Shown one piece after another: positions 42,208 to 50,648 of a stretch of DNA of 64,000 bases (positions within the stretch are counted from its first letter, which is position 1; each line of letters begins with the position of its first letter). A program made the translations under genes and the position numbers. Below the pieces are notes generated by a model. The model did not search any database. It was not told where the DNA came from and saw only the letters and a program-made list of their open reading frames with translations. This stretch comes from Streptomyces sp. GKU 895 (GTDB lineage: Bacteria > Actinomycetota > Actinomycetes > Streptomycetales > Streptomycetaceae), in contig MWJO01000004.1 of the NCBI GenBank assembly GCA_002027195.1, forward strand, positions 1 to 64,000, read 5' to 3'.

Positions 42208-43110
42208 GTGGAGGTGAGCGGGCGGGTGAATGAACGGCCACGGGAGCTGGACGGAACTGCGGCTGCGGTCATGGGCTCGGACGTCGGGACGGAGTCTCCG
42301 GGGCCGCCCGAGCCGGACTCGGGCATCCTCCGGGTGTTCGGACGGCAGTTGAAACGCTTCCGGCTGCGGGCGGGGTTGGAGCGGGCCGAGTTCGGTGCGC
42401 GGACCGGCTACTCGGCGTCCACGATCGCGGCGTTCGAACAGGGGAGGCGGGTACCGCCGCCTCGGTTCATCGATGTGGCAGATGGGATTCTGGACGCGGG
42501 TGGGGTCCTCCAGGAGATGAAGGAGGAGGTGGCGCGGGCGCAGTATCCGGCGTTCTTTCGGGATGCGGCTCGGTTGGAGGCGGAGGCGGTTGAGCTGCAC
42601 GCATACGACACCCACGTGGTCAAAGGGCTCTTGCAGACCGAGCAATACATGCGAGCCCTCCTGCGGATGCGGAGGCCGCTCCTGACTGAAGAGGTCATCG
42701 AGCAGCGAGTGGCAGCTCGGCTGGCACGGCAAGAGGTCTTTGCCAGAGTCGACAGACCACTGTTCAGCTTCGTCATGGAGGAAGCAGTGCTACTACGCCG
42801 ACTCGGCGGTCCGGATGTCGTGCGGGGGCAGTTGGAGCAGATCCTTCTCATCGGTCAAGAGCGCAACGTCGAAGTTCAGATCATGCCGTTGGACCGAGAA
42901 GACAATGCAGGCGTGGACGGAGGCTTCACGCTCTACATGCGCAAGGGCGGGGAGCAGGTTGGTTACTTGGAGACGCAGGGGCGAAGCGCGCTGGTCACCG
43001 GCCGAGAAGAGGTGCGCGTGCTGGCCGCGCGCTATGGGATTATCCGAGCGCAAGCACTCGCTCCCCGTGAGTCGTTGTCCTACATCGAGAATTTGTTGGG
43101 AGAACCATGA
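42208..43110 (+). CDS. Scr1-family XRE regulator with DUF5753 domain
   Basis: This is a 300-residue DNA-binding protein with an N-terminal helix-turn-helix (RLRAGLERAEFGARTGYSAS) and a C-terminal DUF5753 domain (HVVKGLLQTEQYMRALL, LYMRKGGEQVGYLET). Such proteins pair with a small DUF397 protein, here overlapping by four bases, and act as toxin-antitoxin-like regulators in Streptomyces. GTG 42208 gives the full frame; ATG 42271 is an alternative start that would remove a disordered leader. The pair is often repeated many times in one genome, so its presence in the island may not be specific. Confidence 0.88.
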   Translation: MEVSGRVNERPRELDGTAAAVMGSDVGTESPGPPEPDSGILRVFGRQLKRFRLRAGLERAEFGARTGYSASTIAAFEQGRRVPPPRFIDVADGILDAGGVLQEMKEEVARAQYPAFFRDAARLEAEAVELHAYDTHVVKGLLQTEQYMRALLRMRRPLLTEEVIEQRVAARLARQEVFARVDRPLFSFVMEEAVLLRRLGGPDVVRGQLEQILLIGQERNVEVQIMPLDREDNAGVDGGFTLYMRKGGEQVGYLETQGRSALVTGREEVRVLAARYGIIRAQALAPRESLSYIENLLGEP

Positions 43111-43319
43111 CGCCCCGACCCAAGAGCAAGGCGGACTCGTCTTTGACCTGGTTCAAGAGCAGCTACAGCGGGGCTGAGGGCGGCGATTGCGTCGAGGTGG
43201 CCACCTCGACGCGGACGATCCGTGTGCGGGACTCCAAGGACAGGGACCATCCCGGACTGGCTGTTGGCCCGGTTGCCTGGGCAATGTTTGTTGGGCACGC
43301 CGTAGACCAGATGAACTGA
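43107..43319 (+). CDS. DUF397 protein
   Basis: This is a 70-residue DUF397 protein with the family signature TWFKSSYSGAEGGDCVEVA followed by IRVRDSKD. ATG 43107 overlaps the stop of the Scr1-type regulator (ATGA), giving translational coupling. DUF397 proteins are thought to bind or antagonise their XRE partner. The C-terminus WAMFVGHAVDQMN is normal in length. Confidence 0.9.
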   Translation: MTPRPKSKADSSLTWFKSSYSGAEGGDCVEVATSTRTIRVRDSKDRDHPGLAVGPVAWAMFVGHAVDQMN

Positions 43320-43344
43320 GCTGTAGGGCGGAGCTGTGAACGGC

Positions 43345-44019
43345 TCACCTGCGGCGCGGACTTGGGGCGGAAACTGCGGACCACTGACCGAGTTCGTGGA
43401 CGAAGTCCTTGTAGGAGCGGTTGGTACCGGTCGGGCCCGAGGCCAGTAGGCCCAGCGACCGGGCCTGCTCGGCGACCTTGGGTCCGTCGCACTCCCGGAA
43501 TGCCGGTGAACCGAGCTTGCGCTTTAGGTCTTCCTTGGGGCTCTTGATGGTTCCGGTGTCGCGGCCTTGGAGCTGCGCGGGAACCTTCCAGTTGGGCCGG
43601 ACGGCCGGGAAGGCGTCCGGGAAGAGTAAGAGCCAGGCCTCCGACTCCCAAGCGGCAAGCGCCAACGCCGAGTTGCAGGGGCTCTCGCGCGAGAGTGCCC
43701 TGGCGACGTTCGCACGGACACGGGCGTACTCGGCGTCCGTGTAGCCGTCCAGGTCCTCGTGGATCACCAGGCCGACGAGTGGACCCTTCGCTCGGAGCGC
43801 GCGGCCCTTCGCTTTGCTGATGATGGTGCGGACGCGGGCCGCGAGGTCGGGCCCGGAGGCCGTCTTGAGGCGGGTTTTGTCGCTGATCTCGACCAGGCGG
43901 GCGCTACCCAGGTTCGGATGGTGCTGCTTAATGATCTCGGCGACGATCCGGCAGTCGTTGGAGTCCTCGCCGGCCAGCACGATGACGCCACGCCCCTGGG
44001 GGCCTCTGCTCCCGGCCAC
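43345..44019 (-). CDS. TOPRIM/DUF4276-like protein
   Basis: This is a 224-residue protein. It starts VAGSRGPQGRGVIVLAGEDS and has acidic motifs GEDSND near residue 16 and HEDLDGYTD near residue 85, arranged like the Glu and DxD of a TOPRIM fold; family DUF4276 or RloB-like is the closest I can suggest. GTG 44019 overlaps the stop of the ATPase gene by one base, so the two are coupled. An ATPase plus TOPRIM nuclease is the logic of OLD-type defence, here split in two chains. The nuclease role is inferred. Confidence 0.72.
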   Translation of the reverse strand: MAGSRGPQGRGVIVLAGEDSNDCRIVAEIIKQHHPNLGSARLVEISDKTRLKTASGPDLAARVRTIISKAKGRALRAKGPLVGLVIHEDLDGYTDAEYARVRANVARALSRESPCNSALALAAWESEAWLLLFPDAFPAVRPNWKVPAQLQGRDTGTIKSPKEDLKRKLGSPAFRECDGPKVAEQARSLGLLASGPTGTNRSYKDFVHELGQWSAVSAPSPRRR

Positions 44020-45248
44020 TACAGCTCGTCTCCCGTCAGGTCGCCTCCGAGAACACCTGAGAACCACAGCTCACCGAGCGGCAGGTCTCCGCTCTCCTCG
44101 ACGATCGCGCGTACGTCACCCGTGGTGATGGCGGGGATGAGGGAGGCACCGTCGTCGTCACGCTCGCAGATCACGATTTCCCCGGGCAGGAGGCGATCCG
44201 CGAGAGCTGGGGAGTGGGTGGCGACGATGAACTGTGTGAGCGCGCTCGCCTCGCGCAGTCGATTGACGATCAGATTCAATGCCTGGGGGTGCAGACCGTG
44301 GTCGATCTCCTCGATACAGGTCAGTGCAGGGGGCGCGGGATCGTAGAGCAGAGCCAGGAGACCGAGGAGTCGTACGGTTCCGTAGGAAGCGTCAGCCAGA
44401 GGGGTGGGCCGACGCAGGCCGCGTTCCACCAGTTGGACAGCAGTTTGAGCGGCAGGACCGCCGACCGCCTCGAACTGGATGTCCTCAAGTTGTGGAAGCA
44501 CGGAACGAGCGTCGTCCAGAAGCCGTTCCCAGAGGGCGGAATCCTCGCTGAGGAAGTTCAGGAAGACGGCCAGGTTGTCGGCACTGGACGACAGATAGGC
44601 GTAGTCGCGATTCAGGCGGGACGGCTGACGGGCCGCGTCCACATCCACGTCGAAGACGCGGAATGATGACAGCCGGTCCGCCACCATCCCTACCTCAAAA
44701 CCGCCCTCGGTGCTTGCCAGCCGAGGCAGTGTGGACAGGCCACTGCTGAACCGTTGAATACCGAACTCGCTGCTGTCCTCAAGCTCGCTACTGGGGCGTG
44801 TATCGATCACTGTGGCGCGCTCGCCCGACACGGTGATGCGACGGCCGCGCCCCTTGGTCCGCTTGAACTGGAAGCTCTCGCTGCGGGTGAGTCGGTAGAG
44901 GTCACGGCCCTTGGCGCTAGGGGCCGAGTAGCGACGGACCTTGAGATCGTATTCGTCGAGGGCGTTGGGGCTGGAGTGGGTGGTCCAGGTGGCCTTGAGC
45001 CGGATCCGGAGGGTGGTCGGAGGCTTGGGCCCGCCCCAGAATGCGACCTCGTCGAACCCGCCCCGGCTTTCGAGGGCGGGTTCGAGGTCGGTGCGGATGA
45101 TGTCGGCGAGCAGGTCGAAGACCTTGAGGACGTTCGACTTGCCGACACCGTTCGCGCCAACGAGGACCGTCAGCGGACCTAACGGGATGGTCACGTCCCG
45201 CAGGCTGCGAAAGTTCTCCACGTGCAGTTCGAGCAGCTGTCCTGGCAT
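44019..45248 (-). CDS. AAA_21/OLD-like ATPase
   Basis: This is a 409-residue ABC-like ATPase of the SMC/OLD branch. Walker A is GANGVGKSN (31-39). The Walker B region is in TCIEEIDHGLHPQALN, and the switch His is in VATHSPALADRL. The central part is variable and probably forms an inserted coil. ATG 45248 is preceded by a weak ribosome-binding site. It is translationally coupled to the TOPRIM-like gene and lies 73 bp downstream of the Eco57I-like methylase gene on the same strand. It could serve the methylase system or act as an independent two-gene defence unit. Confidence 0.88.
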   Translation of the reverse strand: MPGQLLELHVENFRSLRDVTIPLGPLTVLVGANGVGKSNVLKVFDLLADIIRTDLEPALESRGGFDEVAFWGGPKPPTTLRIRLKATWTTHSSPNALDEYDLKVRRYSAPSAKGRDLYRLTRSESFQFKRTKGRGRRITVSGERATVIDTRPSSELEDSSEFGIQRFSSGLSTLPRLASTEGGFEVGMVADRLSSFRVFDVDVDAARQPSRLNRDYAYLSSSADNLAVFLNFLSEDSALWERLLDDARSVLPQLEDIQFEAVGGPAAQTAVQLVERGLRRPTPLADASYGTVRLLGLLALLYDPAPPALTCIEEIDHGLHPQALNLIVNRLREASALTQFIVATHSPALADRLLPGEIVICERDDDGASLIPAITTGDVRAIVEESGDLPLGELWFSGVLGGDLTGDEL

Positions 45249-45321
45249 GGACGGAACCTATCGGGAGACGTGGGGCGGGCTGGGATACAGCGAGTGTGGC
45301 GTCGGCACACGCCACTGACGA

Positions 45322-48300
45322 TCAGCCATCCACCGGCACCTCACGCCCACTGTCTGCTGGCGCGGGCGGAGCGCACCGACCTGCGGCAATCTCGGCATCC
45401 AGTCGCGCCTGGAAGTGCGCGTGAGCGCTCCGCATCTCCGCCTCGCGGTCTGCCTTGTAGAACGGGGCTGTGTAACCGTCGGGTGGTGGAACGCTGTCTG
45501 GTCTGGCTAGGTAGTCGACGAGCGCTGAGTATGCATCCTTGTCCTGGCTGTGGCCATGCGCATATGGGTCAGCGGCGATTCTTCGACCGCTTGCGTCAAA
45601 ATGCATCTGTGCTTCCCGATCCGCCAAAACGGCATACCTGGACTTGTAAATTGCCGCCAATTGGTCGGCGGTAATGTCAAGCCAGACGGCTACGAGAGCG
45701 TCGATTTCTACCATCGCGGCCCGACGCTCGTATTCGGTTCGCAGCGGGGTGTCATACCGCCATTCCGGAGTTAGGGCGCTACTCAGGGGGGCAAGGCCGG
45801 GCCATGGATAGGCCCAATCTTCATAGGCGGGCCAAGTAGGATGAAAAAGATCGCTCCAAAGTGATTGATAGCTACTGGTCAAGCAATTCAAGCGCAACGT
45901 GCGCAGCAGTAGGGGATGGGCGAGGGGGTGATTCGGAATGGGCGATGGCATCTTTTGTGCCTCGCCTGCCATGAAATTGGAGCGTCCCGTGAGTCGAAGG
46001 ATGTAATCGAGGGGCAGGGATGCCCAGAAGCCAGCTGTAAGGATTGTCTGCTGAACACTCCCTAGGGTCATGGAAATGACGCCGTGTGTATGCGCGGGGC
46101 CGGGAGGGATAATTGCCGAAAACAGGCTACGTTCCGTGTTCTTCGGGTCCACCATGGCGCGCCATGCGAGCCGGAAATGCTGGGTGTACGAGTCCTCGCC
46201 CCAGTGATCTTGGGCGGCAATATATCGAGCCCGATCGCAGGATCGAATGTATGTCGTTCGAGGAATTGCTTGTGATGGAATGTCAGTAAGTTTCCAGGCT
46301 TTCCAATCCTTTGCGTTTCGCATTGGGAGATTCGGTTGCTTGGCGAAAGGGTTGGCGACACCAATGTGTGACCCCTGAAGGATGACTTCATCCCAATTGG
46401 ATGGTTGCCCTACCTCGTAACGAATTAGGCCGTTTTCCTTAGCTGTGGCCTCGTTGTAGCCAGAGCTAATGGAGGGGTTGAAATCCCGGACTCGAAACGC
46501 AGTGCGAGCCAGCGCGCCGATGGCCCCTTGTTCTGCGGTGGTAATTGTGTGGAATAGCTGCGTGTGGTCGGAAGGCTCGTTGGTATCTCCACCCAGTTTT
46601 TGCCATTCCGATAGCACGTCTCCGGTGACTTGCACGATGCGGGATCGGTGAGGGCGAACGTCCCAGGTGCCGTTATATTTTTGTGTCGGAGGCTCTCCAT
46701 TCCCGTCGTGGGTTAGAGATTCAGGTAGCACTTGGGCGGAATGGAGCTGGCTTAGCGTTTTGAAGTCGATACGCGAGCGGTCATGTCCGTAGACGTGAAG
46801 GCCAAAAGATACTGTACGGCCGATTTCAAATGCCCAGTTCCCTGAGTTGATGAACGTTGCGTGGAGTCTGAGGTGTCTATAGGTGGCAGAGCGGAAGTGG
46901 CCATCTTTTGTGCCGTCTAGATGGCTATCTGGGTGGATCATTCCAGCCACGCCATGCAGATTATTATGATCCCAGATTTGACACATGAAGGCACGGTATA
47001 GATTTGGGCGTGTGCCAGCCGTTAGCGGATAGGAACTTGGAGATGAGAGAGTATTTGTGAGCCCGCTGTTGCGGCACAGCTCTTCCAATACGTAGAGATG
47101 GTCACTTCCCTTATAAATTTCATCCTTGCGGGCTCTCCATTCTGCTGCGCTCGGCTTTTGGGTGAGCTTGAACCAGGGTTCAAGCTCTGCCAATACCGAA
47201 TCCTCCTGCCAATCCGGCCGAACCCAAGGCGGATTCCCCACCTGCAAGTCATATCCACCCCTGGCAAACACCTGCGCAAAGTCCAACTCCCAGTGGAAGA
47301 ACCCTTGCGCCCGCGCCACATCCCCCGCAACCCCCGCCCAGGGGAACCGCAGCTCCAGCTGCTGAAAATGCTCCATGCCCATCAAATCCGGCAGCGCATC
47401 CTCATAAGGCTCAAGCTCCGCCAGCGACCCGAACTCCGCCACCAGCGAGTCCGCCGGCACATCCTCCGTGCCAACCAACGCCTCCGCGAACTCCAGCCAG
47501 TCGTCCAGCCCCGCCAGCGGAACCACCGCCCGCTTCCGCGCACCCCCGATGGCCTCCTTGCGGCGCCCCGTGCGCCGGCGCTCCACCGAGGCCGCCGTCA
47601 ACTCGCCGCCCCCCGTGATCTCGCCGAACAGATCCTCCGTCTCCCAGGACATGAGCACACCGGACTCGTCTGCAGCCCGCAGCCCCTCCGCCACAGCACC
47701 CGAGGGAAGCTCCTCAGCCCTCCGCTCGTACACCGCCGCCGTACCGTCCAGCAGCCCGGCCTCCTGCACCGGCCAGAACCACAACGCGCACCACGCGTCC
47801 ATCAACGTCTTGAGACGCCAGTACGGGGTGTCGGGAGCCGTCAAATCAGCGACGACCTTGTCCCGCTGCACCGCGACCTCAGGCGACCGCAGCCAGCCGT
47901 CCTCCGCGCCCCACACGTCGATCCGGCGCGAGATGTCCCGCTCGGAGATCTCCAGGCGCCGTACAACCAGCCCCCACAGGAACTCGACCCGCCGAGCCGC
48001 CGCCTGAAGGCGTTCCGCCTGCTTGGCAGTTGGCGTGCGTGTGATCATCTTGCGCCAGTTGCCCAGCGCCCGCGCCGCCTCCGGGGCCAGCGCCTTCGCC
48101 TCCTTCTCGGCCGCGACCGCGCCCCACTCCTTCGCGGGGAGGAGGAAGTGGTGGACGGCGTTCTCGGTGACCCGCTGCACCGGACCGCTCCGGGTGGTGC
48201 GCTCGGTCACCGTCACCGGGAGGCCGTTCGCTGCCTCCGTCAGCGGGAAGCGTTCCGGAGTCGTCCCTAGCCAGGCCGCCTTCTTCAGTTTCTCCGGCGG

Positions 48301-50565
48301 GTAGACCTCACGCCGGCCGCCGATGAGGGAGTTGCCGCGCCGCAGGTGCAGGCCGAACCACGGGGCCTCCATGCCGGGGTGCATGGTGTTGAGCCACAGC
48401 GACACCTCCGCCAGCTCCACGGCCGTCTCGTTGAGGTCGACGCCGTAGGAGTTGTGCAGGGCGACGTACGCCTTCGCCTTCTGGAACTCGACCGCGTACT
48501 TCTCCGTGTCGATCGGCGTGCCCAGCTCCTCCTGGCGGCGACGCAGGTACTCCGCCGCGACCTGGTTGATGGCCTCGTTGAGGAAGGCCCCGGACCCGAG
48601 CGCCGGCTCGCAGATCTTCCAGTCGAGCAGCTCGCGTGCCTCGGTCGTCGTACCGTCCTGGTCCAGGCGGTGCTGGAGGGCCAGTTGGACCGTGACCTTG
48701 GTCAGGGACTCGGGGGTGTAGTACGAGGCGGAGGTTTGGCGGTCGCGGCCGGACAGGCGGTAGACGAACGAGCCGGGGGCGTACTTGACGCGGACGTCCT
48801 CGCCGGTCTCCTCGTCGCGGCGGTACACGAACACGTTTCCCGGATAGTCGTCGACCTTCGACTTCGGGATGAGCCAGGAACCGTCCTTCGGGTCGCCGTT
48901 CTTCGCGACCTCGTACAGCTCCTCCTCGCCCGCGATGAACCCGCTGTACGACATCAGGCCCTCGTACACGGCCCCGAGCTGGTTGATGCCGAGCTGGGCG
49001 TACGAGATGAAGCCGCCGCGCTCGCCCTTCTTGCCGCGCGTGATCATCAGCAGGCGCAGCACCTTGTAGAGGGTGGCGTTCCGCAGCCGGGTGTCCAGGA
49101 CGCCGCCCGAGCCCTCAAGGCCGGCCTCGTTGTCATCGTCGTCGGTGTCGTCGTGGGGGTGTGGGATCGTGCCGAGGCCGATCAGTCGGATCGACTCCGG
49201 TTCGAACAGCTTGGAGTGCAGCGGCTCGAAACGCAGGCCCACGTCCTCGCTGGCCTTGGGGGCGGCCTCCACGCTGTCCGCTGCCGCCCCCGAGGGGCCG
49301 TGCGTCCGCCGCGAGCGGTAGCCCTCCTGCACCTTGCGGAAGAGGAGGTCCAGGGACTCGTACAGGTACGTGCCCTGCCGGGACTTCTCGTCGACGATGT
49401 CCCGTTCGGCGATCAGTTCGCCGAGGCGGCCGAGGCCGTAGCCCTGCTGGTACTCGGGATAGTCGGCGGGCAGGATGCCCAGCTCGGGGCGGGCCTCCGC
49501 GTAGAGGAGGAACAGCACGCGGTAGAGGTAGCGGAGCGACTCGCGGGTCAACTGCTTGCCGAGGTCGGGCAGTTCGCCGATGTCCTCGGGGCGTACGCCC
49601 TGCTCGCGCAGCCGGGCGAGGACCTCGCCCGCGATCAGCTCGACGCTCAGCCGCAGACCGTCGCGCAGTTCGCTGGAGACGCCCACCGCGTGCTTGGTGG
49701 ACTTGCCGACGAGTTCCGCGAGAGGGTTCTCGCCGCCCTCCTCCGGGGTGCGCAGCGAGTCCGCGCCGAACAGGGCGGCGATCGTGTCGAGTTCGCCGCC
49801 CGCCTTGGTGTCGTTGCGCTGGAGGGCCGCGTCGAGGGAGACCGCGAGGTAGCGGCCTTCGCCCCACACCATCCGGTCCGCGAGGACGACGACCCCGCCG
49901 ACGAGCAGCAGCACGTACCGGGGCGCGTCCTCGCAGGCGAAGAGGAACGAGGCGAGCTTCGAGCCCGTCGGCACGGTGTTGCGGCCGTCCAGCGGTACCG
50001 GTTCCAGGAGGCGTCCGGGGCCCTCCGGGTCGAGGGCGGCGTCCGGTTCGGCGGCCCAGCCGCAGTCGACCGCGACCAGGCCCTTCTCGGCGTGCGCGAC
50101 CCGGACCTCGTACGGCTGGTCGGCGCGCGTGACCGTCATCGTGCGCGGCTTGGCGTCGTAGCCGAGCGCCCGCAGCACCTCCGCGTTGAGGGCGCGGACC
50201 CGCTCGCACCAGGCGGGGGAGTCGTACGTCGCCGAGTCGTCCTCGGTGTCCTGGGCGGCCGCCGTGCCGTCCTCGTCGTCCTCGGGGAGGGCGAAGGAGG
50301 AACGGGCCCGGAAGTAGCGGCGGCGCAGTTCACGCAGGCCCGCGCGCGGGGTGACCGGCAGGGCGTCGGCGTCCAATTCTCCCGGGACCGCTTCGGCCGC
50401 TGCGTCAGCCCCCGCCGTGGCCGCCCGCTCGGCCTCCGCCCTCGCCTCGTCCTCGCGCTGCTTCCAGGCGGCCAGCAGGCCCGACTTGAGGTCCTTGGGC
50501 AGCACCTCGGCGAGGTAGTGCGCCGAGAAGTAGTCTCCTCGGTTGACCAGGGAGTCGTACGTCAT
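45322..50565 (-). CDS. Eco57I-like adenine methyltransferase (1747 aa)
   Basis: This is a very large DNA modification protein. Motif I (EPALGSGAF) lies near residue 655 and the N6-adenine motif IV NPPW near 1110, in the order of Eco57I/PglX/DrmMI-type enzymes. The N-terminal ~500 residues form an extra helical region. The part after NPPW (about 1112-1675) would be the target-recognition region; its DNA is clearly more AT-rich than the flanks. No PD-(D/E)XK nuclease was recognised. ATG 50565 starts MTYDSLVNRGDYFSAHYLAE. The SNF2 helicase gene lies 83 bp upstream. The set resembles drmMI-drmD of class 1 DISARM, without drmABC beside it. Confidence 0.88.
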   Translation of the reverse strand: MTYDSLVNRGDYFSAHYLAEVLPKDLKSGLLAAWKQREDEARAEAERAATAGADAAAEAVPGELDADALPVTPRAGLRELRRRYFRARSSFALPEDDEDGTAAAQDTEDDSATYDSPAWCERVRALNAEVLRALGYDAKPRTMTVTRADQPYEVRVAHAEKGLVAVDCGWAAEPDAALDPEGPGRLLEPVPLDGRNTVPTGSKLASFLFACEDAPRYVLLLVGGVVVLADRMVWGEGRYLAVSLDAALQRNDTKAGGELDTIAALFGADSLRTPEEGGENPLAELVGKSTKHAVGVSSELRDGLRLSVELIAGEVLARLREQGVRPEDIGELPDLGKQLTRESLRYLYRVLFLLYAEARPELGILPADYPEYQQGYGLGRLGELIAERDIVDEKSRQGTYLYESLDLLFRKVQEGYRSRRTHGPSGAAADSVEAAPKASEDVGLRFEPLHSKLFEPESIRLIGLGTIPHPHDDTDDDDNEAGLEGSGGVLDTRLRNATLYKVLRLLMITRGKKGERGGFISYAQLGINQLGAVYEGLMSYSGFIAGEEELYEVAKNGDPKDGSWLIPKSKVDDYPGNVFVYRRDEETGEDVRVKYAPGSFVYRLSGRDRQTSASYYTPESLTKVTVQLALQHRLDQDGTTTEARELLDWKICEPALGSGAFLNEAINQVAAEYLRRRQEELGTPIDTEKYAVEFQKAKAYVALHNSYGVDLNETAVELAEVSLWLNTMHPGMEAPWFGLHLRRGNSLIGGRREVYPPEKLKKAAWLGTTPERFPLTEAANGLPVTVTERTTRSGPVQRVTENAVHHFLLPAKEWGAVAAEKEAKALAPEAARALGNWRKMITRTPTAKQAERLQAAARRVEFLWGLVVRRLEISERDISRRIDVWGAEDGWLRSPEVAVQRDKVVADLTAPDTPYWRLKTLMDAWCALWFWPVQEAGLLDGTAAVYERRAEELPSGAVAEGLRAADESGVLMSWETEDLFGEITGGGELTAASVERRRTGRRKEAIGGARKRAVVPLAGLDDWLEFAEALVGTEDVPADSLVAEFGSLAELEPYEDALPDLMGMEHFQQLELRFPWAGVAGDVARAQGFFHWELDFAQVFARGGYDLQVGNPPWVRPDWQEDSVLAELEPWFKLTQKPSAAEWRARKDEIYKGSDHLYVLEELCRNSGLTNTLSSPSSYPLTAGTRPNLYRAFMCQIWDHNNLHGVAGMIHPDSHLDGTKDGHFRSATYRHLRLHATFINSGNWAFEIGRTVSFGLHVYGHDRSRIDFKTLSQLHSAQVLPESLTHDGNGEPPTQKYNGTWDVRPHRSRIVQVTGDVLSEWQKLGGDTNEPSDHTQLFHTITTAEQGAIGALARTAFRVRDFNPSISSGYNEATAKENGLIRYEVGQPSNWDEVILQGSHIGVANPFAKQPNLPMRNAKDWKAWKLTDIPSQAIPRTTYIRSCDRARYIAAQDHWGEDSYTQHFRLAWRAMVDPKNTERSLFSAIIPPGPAHTHGVISMTLGSVQQTILTAGFWASLPLDYILRLTGRSNFMAGEAQKMPSPIPNHPLAHPLLLRTLRLNCLTSSYQSLWSDLFHPTWPAYEDWAYPWPGLAPLSSALTPEWRYDTPLRTEYERRAAMVEIDALVAVWLDITADQLAAIYKSRYAVLADREAQMHFDASGRRIAADPYAHGHSQDKDAYSALVDYLARPDSVPPPDGYTAPFYKADREAEMRSAHAHFQARLDAEIAAGRCAPPAPADSGREVPVDG

Positions 50566-50648
50566 GTCCGGTCTCTTCTCAGGGAATCTCAGGTCGGGAG
50601 GTCTGGCGGGCGACGAGGCGGCGGGCCGGGCCGTGGGCGGGTGTCGGC

